A DNA stretch of 64,000 bases from Chitinophaga lutea (GCF_003813775.1 NZ_RPDH01000001.1:1736001-1800000); one strand, 5' to 3'. Counted from the stretch's first letter, positions 52,209 to 61,488 are shown. Made by a program: numbers and translations. The notes: generated by a model not told the origin, from the sequence alone.

Positions 52209-53000
52209 TTAAAGGATCATGAACTTATCCGCATCCTTCATGAAGGGGAATTTGGTGCGCAGTTCGTCGAGGTGGGCCCTGGAAAGGGTGTAGGTGAACA
52301 CATCCTCGTCGTGCGACTTGTGGTAGATGATTTCGCCCACGGGATCGATGAGGCTGGAATCGCCGCTGTGGTAAATCTCATTACCATCGTTGCCCACGCG
52401 GTTCACGCCGATCACGTAACACTGGTTTTCGATGGCGCGGGCCTGCAGCAGGGCTCTCCAGGGTGTGCTGCGGCGCTCGGGCCAGTTGGCCACGTTCACG
52501 AGCACATCGTAGGCGGGCGCGCCATTGTCCTGGATGGTATTGCGGGCCCACACGGGGAAACGGAGATCGTAACAGATATTGAGGCAGATCTTCCAGCCTT
52601 TCACCTGGGCGATCAGTCGTTTGTCGCCGGCGGCGTAATGATTGTCTTCCCCCGCAAATCCGAACCGGTGGCGTTTATTGTAGATACCGAACTGGCCGTT
52701 GGGCAACATCCAGATGAGGCGGTTGTAATAAGCGCCGTCTTCTTCGATGATCAGGCTGCCGGTGATGATCACATTCTTTTCCTTCGCTTTTTTCTTCATC
52801 CACTGTACGGCGCTCCCATCCATGGTTTCAGCGAGCTTTTCGGGCTGCATGCTGAATCCTGTGCTGAACATTTCAGGCAGGATGATCACTTCCGTTTTTT
52901 CCTTGATGGCATCGATTTTTGCGTCGAACATGGCCAGGTTGGCCGGAATGTTTTCCCAGTGCAGATTAGCTTGTATCAGCGTGACCGTTAAATCAGACAT
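52209..53000 (-). CDS. Omega-amidase, nitrilase superfamily (YafV-like)
   Basis: 263 residues with the Glu-Lys-Cys catalytic triad: Glu43 (ILPEMFSTGF), Lys109 (YNKRHRF) and Cys143 (NICYDLRFPVW). The sequence matches the omega-amidase branch, which repairs or degrades alpha-keto acid omega-amides such as 2-oxoglutaramate. Cytoplasmic. It is followed by a GT39 gene, 14 bp later, on the same strand; no functional link is evident. Confidence 0.92.
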   Translation of the reverse strand: MSDLTVTLIQANLHWENIPANLAMFDAKIDAIKEKTEVIILPEMFSTGFSMQPEKLAETMDGSAVQWMKKKAKEKNVIITGSLIIEEDGAYYNRLIWMLPNGQFGIYNKRHRFGFAGEDNHYAAGDKRLIAQVKGWKICLNICYDLRFPVWARNTIQDNGAPAYDVLVNVANWPERRSTPWRALLQARAIENQCYVIGVNRVGNDGNEIYHSGDSSLIDPVGEIIYHKSHDEDVFTYTLSRAHLDELRTKFPFMKDADKFMIL

Positions 53001-53028
53001 AAAAAGTTGGATTACTACAAAACGACCT

Positions 53029-53036
53029 CAAAATTA
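53029..53036 (-). promoter_or_regulatory. Candidate -7 element for omega-amidase gene
   Basis: TAATTTTG on the minus strand, 29 bp before the start codon. Confidence 0.35.
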
Positions 53037-53074
53037 CGGCACAGCCGCTTAGAAAGTTTTGAATTATTCTCCGT

Positions 53075-53533
53075 TTATTCTTCCTTTTTTGCGATTTGTT
53101 CAATGGCTTCCCGCGCCAGCTCCTGTTCATAGCCCCTTTGCAGGAGGAATTGCATGGTTTTGTATTGCCTTTTCAGGTACTGTTCCGCTTTTAACAGGCC
53201 GTATTTTTTTCCGGCGAGTGCCAGCAGGGTGCTCCAGTAGTCTTCGGCATCTATTTCCGATAGGCCTTTTTTGATGCAGTAGGGACTCACCTGCTTCTGT
53301 TTCAGCATCATGGTGATCTTTTTCCGTCCCCATTGCTGCATCCGGAACTTGCTGCCGGCGTAGGCCCTGGCGAAACGTTCCTCATTGAGGAAGTTTTCTT
53401 CTACCAGGTGGGCGATGGCTTCTTCAATGTCGTGGCCCCGGAGCCCGAGTTCATAACATTTCTCCCGCACCTCGCTGTGGCACCGTTCCTGGTAGGCGCA
53501 GTAGTGGCGGAGTTTGAGCAGATCGGCTTTCAC
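53075..53533 (-). CDS. recX: Regulatory protein RecX
   Basis: 152 residues, helical, with three tandem RecX repeats (about 10-60, 60-105, 110-150) and conserved segments such as LRHYCAYQERCHSEVREKC, YAGSKFRMQQWG and the IKKGL region. RecX modulates RecA filaments. recA is not adjacent; it is 11 bp downstream of the UvrD/PcrA-type helicase gene, a DNA-repair context. Confidence 0.93.
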   Translation of the reverse strand: MKADLLKLRHYCAYQERCHSEVREKCYELGLRGHDIEEAIAHLVEENFLNEERFARAYAGSKFRMQQWGRKKITMMLKQKQVSPYCIKKGLSEIDAEDYWSTLLALAGKKYGLLKAEQYLKRQYKTMQFLLQRGYEQELAREAIEQIAKKEE

Positions 53534-53544
53534 GGCGGGAAATT

Positions 53545-55869
53545 TTACTTTCTCACAATCATGAGCTTGGCGTAGTTGAGCATGATTTTCTTTTCGCCCC
53601 CTCCCTGCGGGAACATCACCGTGGCGATGCGGTTGTTGGGAGCGCCCTCGAGGTTGAGGATCTTGCCGAACCCGAATTTCTGGTGCTCCACGTCCATACC
53701 GGGCTCCATGGTGGCCGGGTCGTCAGCCGCGAAACCGGCGGAGGGAACGTGGCTGCTCACCGGGCCTGCAGTGGGTTTGGGCGCCGTTCTGGCCGTAGGG
53801 TTGGCCGCGGGTGAAGGTGCCGCTTTCTTTTTATCGAACATGTTGCCCCACGAAGCACCACCGCCGCTGTTGAAACCACCGCTGTTACGGATGCCGCCGG
53901 CGTAGCTGCGGTCGATATACCGCTCCGGCATTTCTTCCAGGAAGCGGCTGGGCTCGTTCTGCTGCAGCTGCCCGAAACGGTAACGGCTGTTGGCGTATGT
54001 GAGGAACAGGCGGGCTTTTGCACGGGTAACGGCCACATAAAACAGGCGCCGCTCTTCTTCCAGCTCTTCGCGGGAGTTGATGGACATCCCGCTGGGGAAC
54101 AGGCTTTCTTCCAGGCCCACCGTGAACACCACGGGGAATTCCAGCCCCTTGGCAGCGTGGATGGTCATCAGTTTCACCACATCGCTGTTCTCGTCGTTGG
54201 TATTGTCCGCGTCCGTCAGCAGGGTGATCTGCTGGAGGTAAACGCCGAGGTTTTTATTATCGAGCAGCTCACCGTCTTCCGTGGGAGTTTCGGTAAATTC
54301 CTTGATGGAGTTCAATAATTCCTGTACGTTCTCGTACCGGGCGAGGCCTTCGGTGGTTTTATCGTTGAACAGCTCCTTCACGATATTGGTGGATTTGCCC
54401 ACCTGAACCGCTACTTCGTAAGCGTTGTGTTTGTCGAGCATCACGCGGAAACTCTGAATCATCGTCACAAAGTTCTCGAGAGCGTCGAGGGTGCCGCCTT
54501 TAAAACCAAATTCCTTGGCGTTTTCCAGCACCTGCCAGAAAGTGATGTTCTGGTCGTTGGCGTAAATCGACACCTTTTCGATGGTCGTTTTACCGATGCC
54601 GCGCACGGGGTAGTTGATGATACGTTTGATGGCCTCTTCGTCGCGCGAGTTCATGATCACGCGGAGGTAGGCGATGAAGTCCTTGATTTCCTTGCGCTGG
54701 TAGAACGACAGGCCGCCGAAGATGCGGTAGGGAATGGCCATGCGGCGCAGGCTTTCCTCGAAGGCGCGGCTCTGGGCGTTGGTACGGTACAGGATGCAGA
54801 AATCGCGGTTGCTGTAGTGATTGCGGAGTTTCTGCTCCGCGATCGTGTCCGCCACGAACTTGCCTTCTTCGTTGTCGGTATTGGTGCGGATGAGTTTGAT
54901 CTTATCGCCCTCCACATTGTCCGTCCACAGGTTCTTTTCGATCTGCCCCTTGTTTTTGGCGATCACTTCGTTGGCCACGTTCAGGATCGACTTGGTACTG
55001 CGGTAGTTCTGTTCGAGTTTCACCACTTTCACATCGTCATAGTCTTTTTCGAACTGGAGGATGTTCTGGATGGTAGCGCCGCGGAAGGAGTAGATGCTCT
55101 GCGCATCGTCGCCCACCACGCAGATGTTTTCGTGCACGGCGCCGAGCAGTTTCACGATCTCGTACTGCGCGGGGTTGGTATCCTGGTACTCATCGATCAT
55201 GATGTACTGGAACTTGTGCTGGTATTTGGCCAGCACTTCCGGGAAACCTTTCAGCAGCACGTACATCTTGAACAGCAGATCGTCGAAGTCCATCGCGCCG
55301 TTTTTAAAGCAGCGTTTGGCGTACATGTCGTAGATCTTGCCGGTCAGGGGGCGGCTGGCCCGCTGGTCTTCCTGCTGGATGTAATAATCGTGCTGGTATT
55401 CATCGGGGCCCATCAGGCTGTTTTTGGCCGCGGAAATGCGGTTGTACACCAGGTTGGGCTTGTAATGTTTATCGTCGAGGTTCAGTTCGTTGATGATGGT
55501 TTTCACCACGCTTTTGGCATCGTCTGCGTCGTAGATGGTGAAATCGCCGGGGTAGCCGAGCTTGGGCGCGTCGGCGCGCAGCAGGCGGGCGAAAACGGAG
55601 TGGAAGGTGCCGATGTAGAGGTTGCGGGCTTCGTTGCCGCCAAGGATTTTCTCCACACGTTCCTTCATCTCTTTGGCCGCCTTGTTGGTAAACGTCAGCG
55701 CCAGTATATTAAAAGCGTCCACCCCATTCCGCATCAGGTGGGCGATTCTGGTAGTCAGTACTTTAGTTTTGCCTGAACCCGCGCCCGCAATGATCATCAG
55801 GGGCCCTTTGAGGGAGGTTACAGCTTCGCGTTGCCGGTCGTTCAGATCGTCTAAATAGTTTGCCTTCAT
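53545..55869 (-). CDS. UvrD/PcrA-type DNA helicase
   Basis: Start set at MKANYLDDLN (55869; 774 residues). Superfamily 1A helicase: Q motif (LNDRQREAV), Walker A GAGSGKT (29-35), DEYQDTN motif II, SYFRG-like motif (SIYSFRGA), NYRST, motif V (THHAAKGLEFPVVF-like: TIHAAKGLEF) and motif VI (VAVTRAKARLFL). The C-terminal 100 residues are low complexity followed by a Tudor-like binding element. It unwinds DNA in nucleotide excision repair and replication restart. Followed by recX. Confidence 0.96.
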   Translation of the reverse strand: MKANYLDDLNDRQREAVTSLKGPLMIIAGAGSGKTKVLTTRIAHLMRNGVDAFNILALTFTNKAAKEMKERVEKILGGNEARNLYIGTFHSVFARLLRADAPKLGYPGDFTIYDADDAKSVVKTIINELNLDDKHYKPNLVYNRISAAKNSLMGPDEYQHDYYIQQEDQRASRPLTGKIYDMYAKRCFKNGAMDFDDLLFKMYVLLKGFPEVLAKYQHKFQYIMIDEYQDTNPAQYEIVKLLGAVHENICVVGDDAQSIYSFRGATIQNILQFEKDYDDVKVVKLEQNYRSTKSILNVANEVIAKNKGQIEKNLWTDNVEGDKIKLIRTNTDNEEGKFVADTIAEQKLRNHYSNRDFCILYRTNAQSRAFEESLRRMAIPYRIFGGLSFYQRKEIKDFIAYLRVIMNSRDEEAIKRIINYPVRGIGKTTIEKVSIYANDQNITFWQVLENAKEFGFKGGTLDALENFVTMIQSFRVMLDKHNAYEVAVQVGKSTNIVKELFNDKTTEGLARYENVQELLNSIKEFTETPTEDGELLDNKNLGVYLQQITLLTDADNTNDENSDVVKLMTIHAAKGLEFPVVFTVGLEESLFPSGMSINSREELEEERRLFYVAVTRAKARLFLTYANSRYRFGQLQQNEPSRFLEEMPERYIDRSYAGGIRNSGGFNSGGGASWGNMFDKKKAAPSPAANPTARTAPKPTAGPVSSHVPSAGFAADDPATMEPGMDVEHQKFGFGKILNLEGAPNNRIATVMFPQGGGEKKIMLNYAKLMIVRK

Positions 55870-55932
55870 CACTTGAAAAATTTGCAGGCTGTAAAAGTAC
55901 AACTTGAGGGTGGGATAGCGAAATAAGTGGAT

Positions 55933-55982
55933 AACTCATAAAAAAAGCCGCACCAGTACTGATGCGGCTTTTTTTATGAGTT
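55933..55982 (-). terminator. Intrinsic terminator overlapping the M28 stop codon
   Basis: A perfect 20-bp stem (55933-55952 with 55963-55982) with a 10-nt loop; 7 A and 7 T in the arms make it bidirectional. The TAA of the peptidase (55981-55983) lies inside the stem, so translation and hairpin formation may compete. Confidence 0.9.
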
Positions 55983-57498
55983 ATTTTTCATTTCTGTCCA
56001 CCTTCAGGCGGTCCGGCCGGTTGGCCACTTCCCAGGCCGTGTAAAACACCAGCTGGGCGCGTTTGGCCAGCATGGGATAGCTGATCTTGTCCGGTGTATC
56101 GTTGGCGCCGTGATAGTCGGCATGCACCCCGTTGAAATAAAAAATAATGGGAATGCGGTGCTGCGCGAACATATAGTGATCGGAGCGGTAATAAAAGCGG
56201 TTGGGATCGTTCGGGTCGTTGTACTTGTAGTCGAGGTCGAGCCCCACGAGGCGGTTGGCGGCTTCGCTGATGGGCCGGAGGTCGGAACTGAGTTTGTTAT
56301 CGCCGATGATATACACGTAATTGCTGTCTTTCTCATGCTCGGGGTCTATTCGCCCGATCATGTCGATGTTCAGGTCGGAAACGGTGTTGGCGAGCGGGTA
56401 GATGGGATGATCGGTGTAGTATTTCGAGCCGAGGAGGCCTTTTTCTTCCCCGCTTACCGTCATGAACACGATGCTGCGGCGCGGGCCTTTGCCGGCCTTT
56501 TTGGCCTTCATAAAGGCCTCTGCCATGGCAATTACGGCCACAGTACCGGAACCGTCGTCGTCGGCGCCGTTGTGCACTTCCCCGTTGATCACGCCGATGT
56601 GGTCGTAGTGTGCGGTCACAAATACATACTCGTCTTTTTTATCGGTACCGGGCAATATGCCCAGTACGTTGCTGGATTTGATCTCCGACTGCCCTTTCTG
56701 GTATGCCAAGCCGTCGATTTTCCCAGCCGCAGCGGGCACGGGGCCGCCGGCTTTCAGCCCTTCGGCGATGCTGCTGTATGGTTTGCCGAGAATGGCAGAC
56801 GCCAGTTCAGGGGAAATGAAGTATACGTTGGGAATAAATTCCATGGTACTCATCATATCACCGAAATACAGGCCCGTTCTGCGCAGGCGGCTGCCGGCGC
56901 GACTGATGCCGGGTAAATTGGAATTAACCATGAACACTGCCCTGGCGCCTTTGTTGGCGGCGGCGCGCAGCCTGTCTTTCTGTTCGCCGGCACCCAGGCG
57001 GGCTTCGGCCAGCAGCACGATCTTGTCGTTGGCGTCGATGCCTTTGTAACTGTCTGCCGTGTCGGTCACGGTGCCGTAGCCGGCAAATACCACCCCGGTT
57101 TGGGCGAGCTCCTGGTTTTTATTATCGCGGAGGCTGTTGTAAAAATCTTTTCCGAACTCGAACGTTTTGCCGGATACGGTGATGGTCGCATTGGTCAGCG
57201 TGTCCATATACAGTACGAACGGCTGTTCCCATTCCCCGTTGCCCGCGCCGGGCTGCAGGCCCACGCGTTTGAACTGTTCGGTGATATACTTCGCGGCCTT
57301 GTACTGGCCCGCGGTGCCGGTTTCGCGGCCCTGCATATCGTCGGCGGCAATGATGTAGAGGTGTTTTTTCAGCCCGGCTGCCGTAATGCTTTTGGCATAG
57401 GGCGTGGCGGCCACGGGCGCCTTGCGTGTGTCCGCCATCTGGGCACAGGCGGCTGTGCCGGTGGCCAGCAGGCAGGCCATAAGGGTTAGTTTTTTCAT
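55981..57498 (-). CDS. M28 family peptidase
   Basis: Start set at MKKLTLMA (57498; 505 residues) so that the signal peptide (to ACAQ) is N-terminal. A PA-like domain (about 120-235) is inserted before the catalytic M28 domain (about 260-490). The zinc ligands appear in order: AHYDHIG, GADDDGSGT, SGEEKG, NIDMIGRID and the final SDHYMFAQH. Secreted aminopeptidase, likely releasing N-terminal amino acids in the periplasm or outside. Confidence 0.93.
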   Translation of the reverse strand: MKKLTLMACLLATGTAACAQMADTRKAPVAATPYAKSITAAGLKKHLYIIAADDMQGRETGTAGQYKAAKYITEQFKRVGLQPGAGNGEWEQPFVLYMDTLTNATITVSGKTFEFGKDFYNSLRDNKNQELAQTGVVFAGYGTVTDTADSYKGIDANDKIVLLAEARLGAGEQKDRLRAAANKGARAVFMVNSNLPGISRAGSRLRRTGLYFGDMMSTMEFIPNVYFISPELASAILGKPYSSIAEGLKAGGPVPAAAGKIDGLAYQKGQSEIKSSNVLGILPGTDKKDEYVFVTAHYDHIGVINGEVHNGADDDGSGTVAVIAMAEAFMKAKKAGKGPRRSIVFMTVSGEEKGLLGSKYYTDHPIYPLANTVSDLNIDMIGRIDPEHEKDSNYVYIIGDNKLSSDLRPISEAANRLVGLDLDYKYNDPNDPNRFYYRSDHYMFAQHRIPIIFYFNGVHADYHGANDTPDKISYPMLAKRAQLVFYTAWEVANRPDRLKVDRNEK

Positions 57499-57566
57499 GT
57501 AAAACATTTATGCCGGTAAATTTAAAGAATTAAGCGTGCCCTCGTGCAGCGTACCGCGGAAACAAC

Positions 57567-57594
57567 AAAAAAGGCAGCGTGAAGCTGCCTTTTT
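57567..57594 (-). terminator. Intrinsic terminator after rpiB
   Basis: A stem AAAAAGGCAGC with a 5-nt loop (57579-57583), T-rich on the minus-strand side. It lies 24 bp after the rpiB stop. Confidence 0.8.
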
Positions 57595-57618
57595 GAATAT
57601 CGGAACCTGCGTACGGTA

Positions 57619-58077
57619 TTAGCTGCAGGCGATTTTGCTGACCCTGTTCATATGACGGCCGCCTTCAAACGGCGTTTCGCCGAAAATATCGACCATTTCC
57701 TTGGCCGTGCCGGTATCTACAAACCGCGCGGGAATGCAGATCACGTTGGCGTTATTGTGGCTGCGGGCCAGGCGGGCGAGCTCGTCGCCCCAGCAGATGG
57801 CGGCGCGGATGCCCTGGTGTTTGTTGGCCGTGATGGCTACGCCGTTGGCGCTGCCGCAGATGAGGATGCCGTAGGCAAAGTCGCCGGATTCCACGGCGTC
57901 GGCCACGGGATGGGCAAAGTCGGGGTAATCTACCGAATCAACGGAATGTGTGCCGAAGTCTTTCACCTGCACACCCTTTCCTTCCAGGTAAGAGATCACC
58001 TCTTCTTTGTAGTCAAACCCCGCATGATCCGAACCGATCGCTACCGGCAATGCAAGATTAAAAGTCGTTTGTTCCAT
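57619..58077 (-). CDS. rpiB: Ribose 5-phosphate isomerase B
   Basis: 152 residues of the RpiB/LacAB family. Conserved GSDHAGF (15-21), catalytic Cys74 in ICGSANGVAI, NKHQGIRAA and a C-terminal HMNRV segment. It interconverts ribose and ribulose 5-phosphate; some homologues also take allose 6-phosphate. Its own terminator follows; a 39-bp gap separates it from tatC. Confidence 0.96.
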   Translation of the reverse strand: MEQTTFNLALPVAIGSDHAGFDYKEEVISYLEGKGVQVKDFGTHSVDSVDYPDFAHPVADAVESGDFAYGILICGSANGVAITANKHQGIRAAICWGDELARLARSHNNANVICIPARFVDTGTAKEMVDIFGETPFEGGRHMNRVSKIACS

Positions 58078-58116
58078 ACCCTACAGTTTTGTATTGGTTA
58101 AATGATGCGGTACCTA

Positions 58117-58962
58117 TCAGGACCATTCTTCTGCTTCTTCTTTTTCTTTCTCGCGGTACACTTTCGCAGAAATGAAGATACTGATCTCGTACAGCAGGTA
58201 TAAAGGTACGAAAACCAGCAATTGATCTAACACGTCTGGCGGGGTAATAACCGCCGCCAGTATGAGTATCACCACAATGGCATGCCGGCGGTAGTTGCGC
58301 ATGAACATGGGGGTGAGCAGGCCCAGTTTGGTGAGGAAATACACGAGAATCGGCATTTCGAAGAGCACGCCCATCCCGAGGATGATCTGGCTCATCAGCC
58401 CGAAATAATCGTCGATGAAAAATTCGTTCTTGATCACGTCAGACACGGTGTAGCTGGCCAGGAAGTTGATCATGAACGGGGCGATGAGGAAATAGCTGAA
58501 AGCGATGCCCAGCAGGAACTGCAGGCTCACCCAGAAAATAACGCCCTTTGAGCCTTTCGCTTCATTTTCTTTCAGCGCGGGCTTTACAAAGCGCCAGAAT
58601 TCATAGATGATGTACGGGAACGCTCCTATAATGCCGAGAATGAACGCCATTTTGAACTGCAACATGATCTGCCCGGCCATTTTATAGTTCTGGAATTTAA
58701 TATCGGGCGGCACGATGCAGAGTTTATCGCCCAGGCCAACGAAATGACTGAACTGGCATAACCAGCGGTAGGTGGGGAAATCCGGGCGGGTGGGCCCGAA
58801 GATCACGTTGGTCAGAATCCAGTTGGTGAACACAAACCCGAGAATACTGATGGCAACAATTGCAAAAGCCGATCTTACGAGGTGCCAGCGTAATTCTTCC
58901 AGGTGGTCAAAAAACGACATCTCTGCCTTGTCCTCATTACTCGAGAATAACTTCTTTAACAT
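58117..58962 (-). CDS. tatC: Sec-independent protein translocase TatC
   Basis: 281 residues with six predicted membrane helices. The N-terminal MSFFDHLEELRWHLVRSAFA motif (conserved FxxHLxELR, Glu near 23) is intact; this region binds twin-arginine signals. A 50-residue periplasmic loop before helix 2 is longer than in E. coli, as in other Bacteroidota. No tatA/tatB gene is adjacent. It would export, for example, the Gfo/Idh/MocA protein in this window. Confidence 0.96.
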   Translation of the reverse strand: MLKKLFSSNEDKAEMSFFDHLEELRWHLVRSAFAIVAISILGFVFTNWILTNVIFGPTRPDFPTYRWLCQFSHFVGLGDKLCIVPPDIKFQNYKMAGQIMLQFKMAFILGIIGAFPYIIYEFWRFVKPALKENEAKGSKGVIFWVSLQFLLGIAFSYFLIAPFMINFLASYTVSDVIKNEFFIDDYFGLMSQIILGMGVLFEMPILVYFLTKLGLLTPMFMRNYRRHAIVVILILAAVITPPDVLDQLLVFVPLYLLYEISIFISAKVYREKEKEEAEEWS

Positions 58963-58983
58963 GCGATATATGAATCAGGAGCA

Positions 58984-58991
58984 CAAATATA
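58984..58991 (-). promoter_or_regulatory. Candidate -7 element for tatC
   Basis: TATATTTG on the minus strand, 22 bp before the start codon. It may also serve rpiB downstream. Confidence 0.38.
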
Positions 58992-59090
58992 ACATGTGCC
59001 CAGTGAATGGAAAATGTAAAAAACGGGTGTAAGGTAAAACAAAAAGAAGAGGAAGTGGAAGGATTTCGGGAGGATTTAAGGATTAGGGCA

Positions 59091-59127
59091 AAAAAAAGAG
59101 CCAGCCCGAGAAGAATCAAGAGCCGGC
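59091..59127 (-). terminator. Minus-strand intrinsic terminator in the AT-rich gap
   Basis: GCCGGCTC pairs with GGGCTGGC (two wobble pairs), 12-nt loop, followed by TCTTTTTTT. It lies about 460 bp past the corC-like stop, so it would end a long 3' leader or an uncalled small RNA. Confidence 0.6.
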
Positions 59128-59590
59128 CTTTCATCCATTGTTTGTTAACCCCAAAAAAGTTGAATTCGAGAATGTCTTATTTCGCTACTGTTCAAGTAAT
59201 AACTTACTCTTTTAATGGCAAGCTATCAGATTTAAGTTACAACCGTTACAGCGCTTTTAAATTTCTAAAACAAAAATAGAAAGAAATATCGTATTATCAA
59301 TGTTACAACAAAGTTTTTTACAACCTTTTAACAAAAATCAAATTATTGTGTTACGTTACAGCTACACTGTTAATTCAATTCGTGTTAATTTACTACTACT
59401 CTGGTGAAAAACGATTTAGCAAGGCAATATTACGTTTTTCCATAATTCTTAACCGAAATTATTTTTAAATTATTGTATACCAGAGTATAATCTAAATTCC
59501 AGTCTATAAACGTCCTATCTCCGCTTTTATGATTCGGCCCGAAAAATATTTCCGGCACTTATTTCACAGCAATTTTCGCGCCGAAACCTC

Positions 59591-60859
59591 CTAATTCAGG
59601 ATTTTCATCTTCACCATCTCGATTCTCGTGTCTGTAACATTCAGAATGTCAAACTCATAATCATCGATGATGATCCGCTCCTTCAGCCGCGGGATGGTTT
59701 CGTAGTGGGAGATGATGTAACCGGAGAGCGTTTCGCTTTCGTCTTCCGGAAAATCGAAGCCGTATTGTTCGTTGAGATAGTCGAGCTCCAGCCTGCCGGA
59801 GAAGATGTATTCCTTTTCGGCGATCTGTTTTTCCACGAACTCTTCCACGTCATGCTCGTCTTTGATATCGCCGAAGATCTCTTCCAGCACGTCTTCGATG
59901 GTCACGATGCCGGCGGTTCCGCCGAACTCGTCCACGACCCAGGCGATGCTCCGGCGCTCCTTGTTGAATTTGCTCAGCAGGTCGATGGCGCTCATCGTTT
60001 CGGGCACGGCCAGGATGGGATGGATTACCGAGCGGATCTCCGCAGGGTTCTTGAACATGTCCAGCTGGTGCACATATCCTAAAATATTATCGATGTTGCC
60101 TTCGTAAATGATGATCTTGGAAAGTTTGGTGCTGATGAACTTCTGCCGCGCCTGTTCGATGGTACTGCTGATATCGAGGGCTTCGATTTCCTTGCGGGGA
60201 ATAAGGCAGCCGCGGATTTTCACGTGCACCAGGCTCAGGGCGTTTTCGAACAGCTCGGTATTGAGCTCCTGTGAATCGCCCAGGTGCTGCTGGCTCTGGC
60301 GGATGAAGTGCTCCACGTCCACCCGTGCGAAAGAACTTTTGTTCTCGATGATGCGCACGTTGAACAGGTATTTCAGCACCCACTCGGAAATGGACTCCAG
60401 CATGTTGCCCAGTACGTACAGTGGTTTGGACAATACGGAAATGGGCAGTGCGAAAAAGCCCAGCAGCGCTTCGGGCCTTGAGCGGAATATGCTGCGGGGG
60501 ATGAAGAACCCGAAAAAGAGAATGATCAGCGTGGCGGCGATGATCTCGATGAAAAGCGATACCACCACGTATTTGCCCATTTCGTTCTCGTTCCAGAACA
60601 GGGCCCAGAACGAATCGAGCCAGCCGGCCACCAGCATGCTGTAAATAACAATGGCGATGGTGAGCCCGATGAGGCTCGTGGCCAGGAAACGGGCAGGCTG
60701 TTCGTTAAAACCGGACAGGATTTTACCGGTTGCCCGGCCCTGCTTCTTTTTCAGCTCTATACTCAACCTGTTCACATTGGCAAAAGCAGTTTCCATGCCG
60801 GCAAAGAAGCCTGCAACAAGGATCACTATAACCAGTAAAACAATCGTATAAATATCCAT
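59591..60859 (-). CDS. Hemolysin-type CNNM/CBS transporter
   Basis: 422 residues: CNNM transmembrane domain (about 5-180, four helices, beginning ILVAGFFAGMETAFANVNRL), a CBS pair (about 205-325; motif GYVHQLDMF, RRSIAWVVDEFGGTAGIVTIEDVLEEIFGDI) and a C-terminal CorC_HlyC domain (about 340-420). The family moves or senses Mg/Co; GldE belongs to it, but no gldD gene is adjacent so I keep the general name. Monocistronic by layout, with a -7 element right before the start codon. Confidence 0.92.
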   Translation of the reverse strand: MDIYTIVLLVIVILVAGFFAGMETAFANVNRLSIELKKKQGRATGKILSGFNEQPARFLATSLIGLTIAIVIYSMLVAGWLDSFWALFWNENEMGKYVVVSLFIEIIAATLIILFFGFFIPRSIFRSRPEALLGFFALPISVLSKPLYVLGNMLESISEWVLKYLFNVRIIENKSSFARVDVEHFIRQSQQHLGDSQELNTELFENALSLVHVKIRGCLIPRKEIEALDISSTIEQARQKFISTKLSKIIIYEGNIDNILGYVHQLDMFKNPAEIRSVIHPILAVPETMSAIDLLSKFNKERRSIAWVVDEFGGTAGIVTIEDVLEEIFGDIKDEHDVEEFVEKQIAEKEYIFSGRLELDYLNEQYGFDFPEDESETLSGYIISHYETIPRLKERIIIDDYEFDILNVTDTRIEMVKMKILN

Positions 60860-60864
60860 CCAAA

Positions 60865-60872
60865 CAAAGATA
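60865..60872 (-). promoter_or_regulatory. Candidate -7 element, near-leaderless start
   Basis: TATCTTTG on the minus strand ends 5 bp before the CNNM/CBS gene ATG, so transcription should start at or next to the start codon. Confidence 0.42.
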
Positions 60873-60912
60873 TGAAATTAGGGGAAGCTGGCAACCCCAT
60901 CCAAAATAACAG

Positions 60913-61482
60913 TCAGCGGGCCAAAAAGTTCTCTACCAGGGCCTTTACCTCGCCGTACGCTTTGTCCAGCTCCTCATTCACCACAATATGGTCGAATTCC
61001 CGGGCAAACGACAGCTCGTAGCGGGCTTTTCCGAGCCTTTCCTCGAGGGAGGCCTGGGTTTCGGTGCCCCTTTCGCTCAGCCGTACCCGCAGCGCGTCTA
61101 GTGAGGGGGGCTGAATGAAGATGGTGAGCGCGGCGCCATGGTACTTTTCCCGGATGGAAAGAGCCCCTTTCACATCGATATCCACCATGGGGTATTGGTT
61201 GTTCTGCCAGATGCGTTCCAGTTCACTTTTGAGGGTGCCGTAGTATTTTCCGGCGTATACCATTTCGTATTCGGCGAATTCGTTGTTTTCGATGCGCCGC
61301 TGAAATTCTTCAGGGCTCAGGAAATAATAGTCTTTTCCGTCCGTTTCCCCCACCCGCGGGCTGCGGGTAGCGGCTGAAATGGAAAAGGCCAGTTCCGGCA
61401 TCTCGCGGAGCAGTTTTTTTACAATAGTTGTTTTGCCGGCTCCGGACGGTGCGGTGACGATGATGATTTTGTGTGCTGCCAT
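60913..61482 (-). CDS. gmk: Guanylate kinase
   Basis: 189 residues. P-loop APSGAGKT (11-18), TRSPRVGETDGKDYYFLSPEEF GMP-binding region, and the AEYEMVYAGKYYGT and VDIDVKGA segments. Converts GMP to GDP. 6 bp downstream of murA. Confidence 0.97.
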   Translation of the reverse strand: MAAHKIIIVTAPSGAGKTTIVKKLLREMPELAFSISAATRSPRVGETDGKDYYFLSPEEFQRRIENNEFAEYEMVYAGKYYGTLKSELERIWQNNQYPMVDIDVKGALSIREKYHGAALTIFIQPPSLDALRVRLSERGTETQASLEERLGKARYELSFAREFDHIVVNEELDKAYGEVKALVENFLAR

Positions 61483-61488
61483 ATTCAG

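Larger units (their letters stand above)
58963..59590. other. AT-rich intergenic region between corC-like gene and tatC
   Basis: 628 bases without a supported gene. Positions 59160-59560 are distinctly AT-rich. The stretch contains a minus-strand terminator (59091-59127) far from the nearest upstream stop, and the tatC -7 element. A 65-codon minus-strand frame starting at 59134 begins with a hydrophobic stretch but overlaps both the terminator and the tatC start; I do not call it. Confidence 0.55.

Noticed and set aside
58937..59134. 65-residue hydrophobic minus-strand frame ahead of tatC, possible TatA-like protein
   Set aside because: No TatA/B motif (FGxxE hinge); overlaps a terminator-like hairpin, the tatC promoter and the tatC start.
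59591..60859. GldE identity for the CNNM/CBS protein
   Set aside because: Domain order fits GldE, but gldD is not adjacent and generic CorC-type proteins share the layout.
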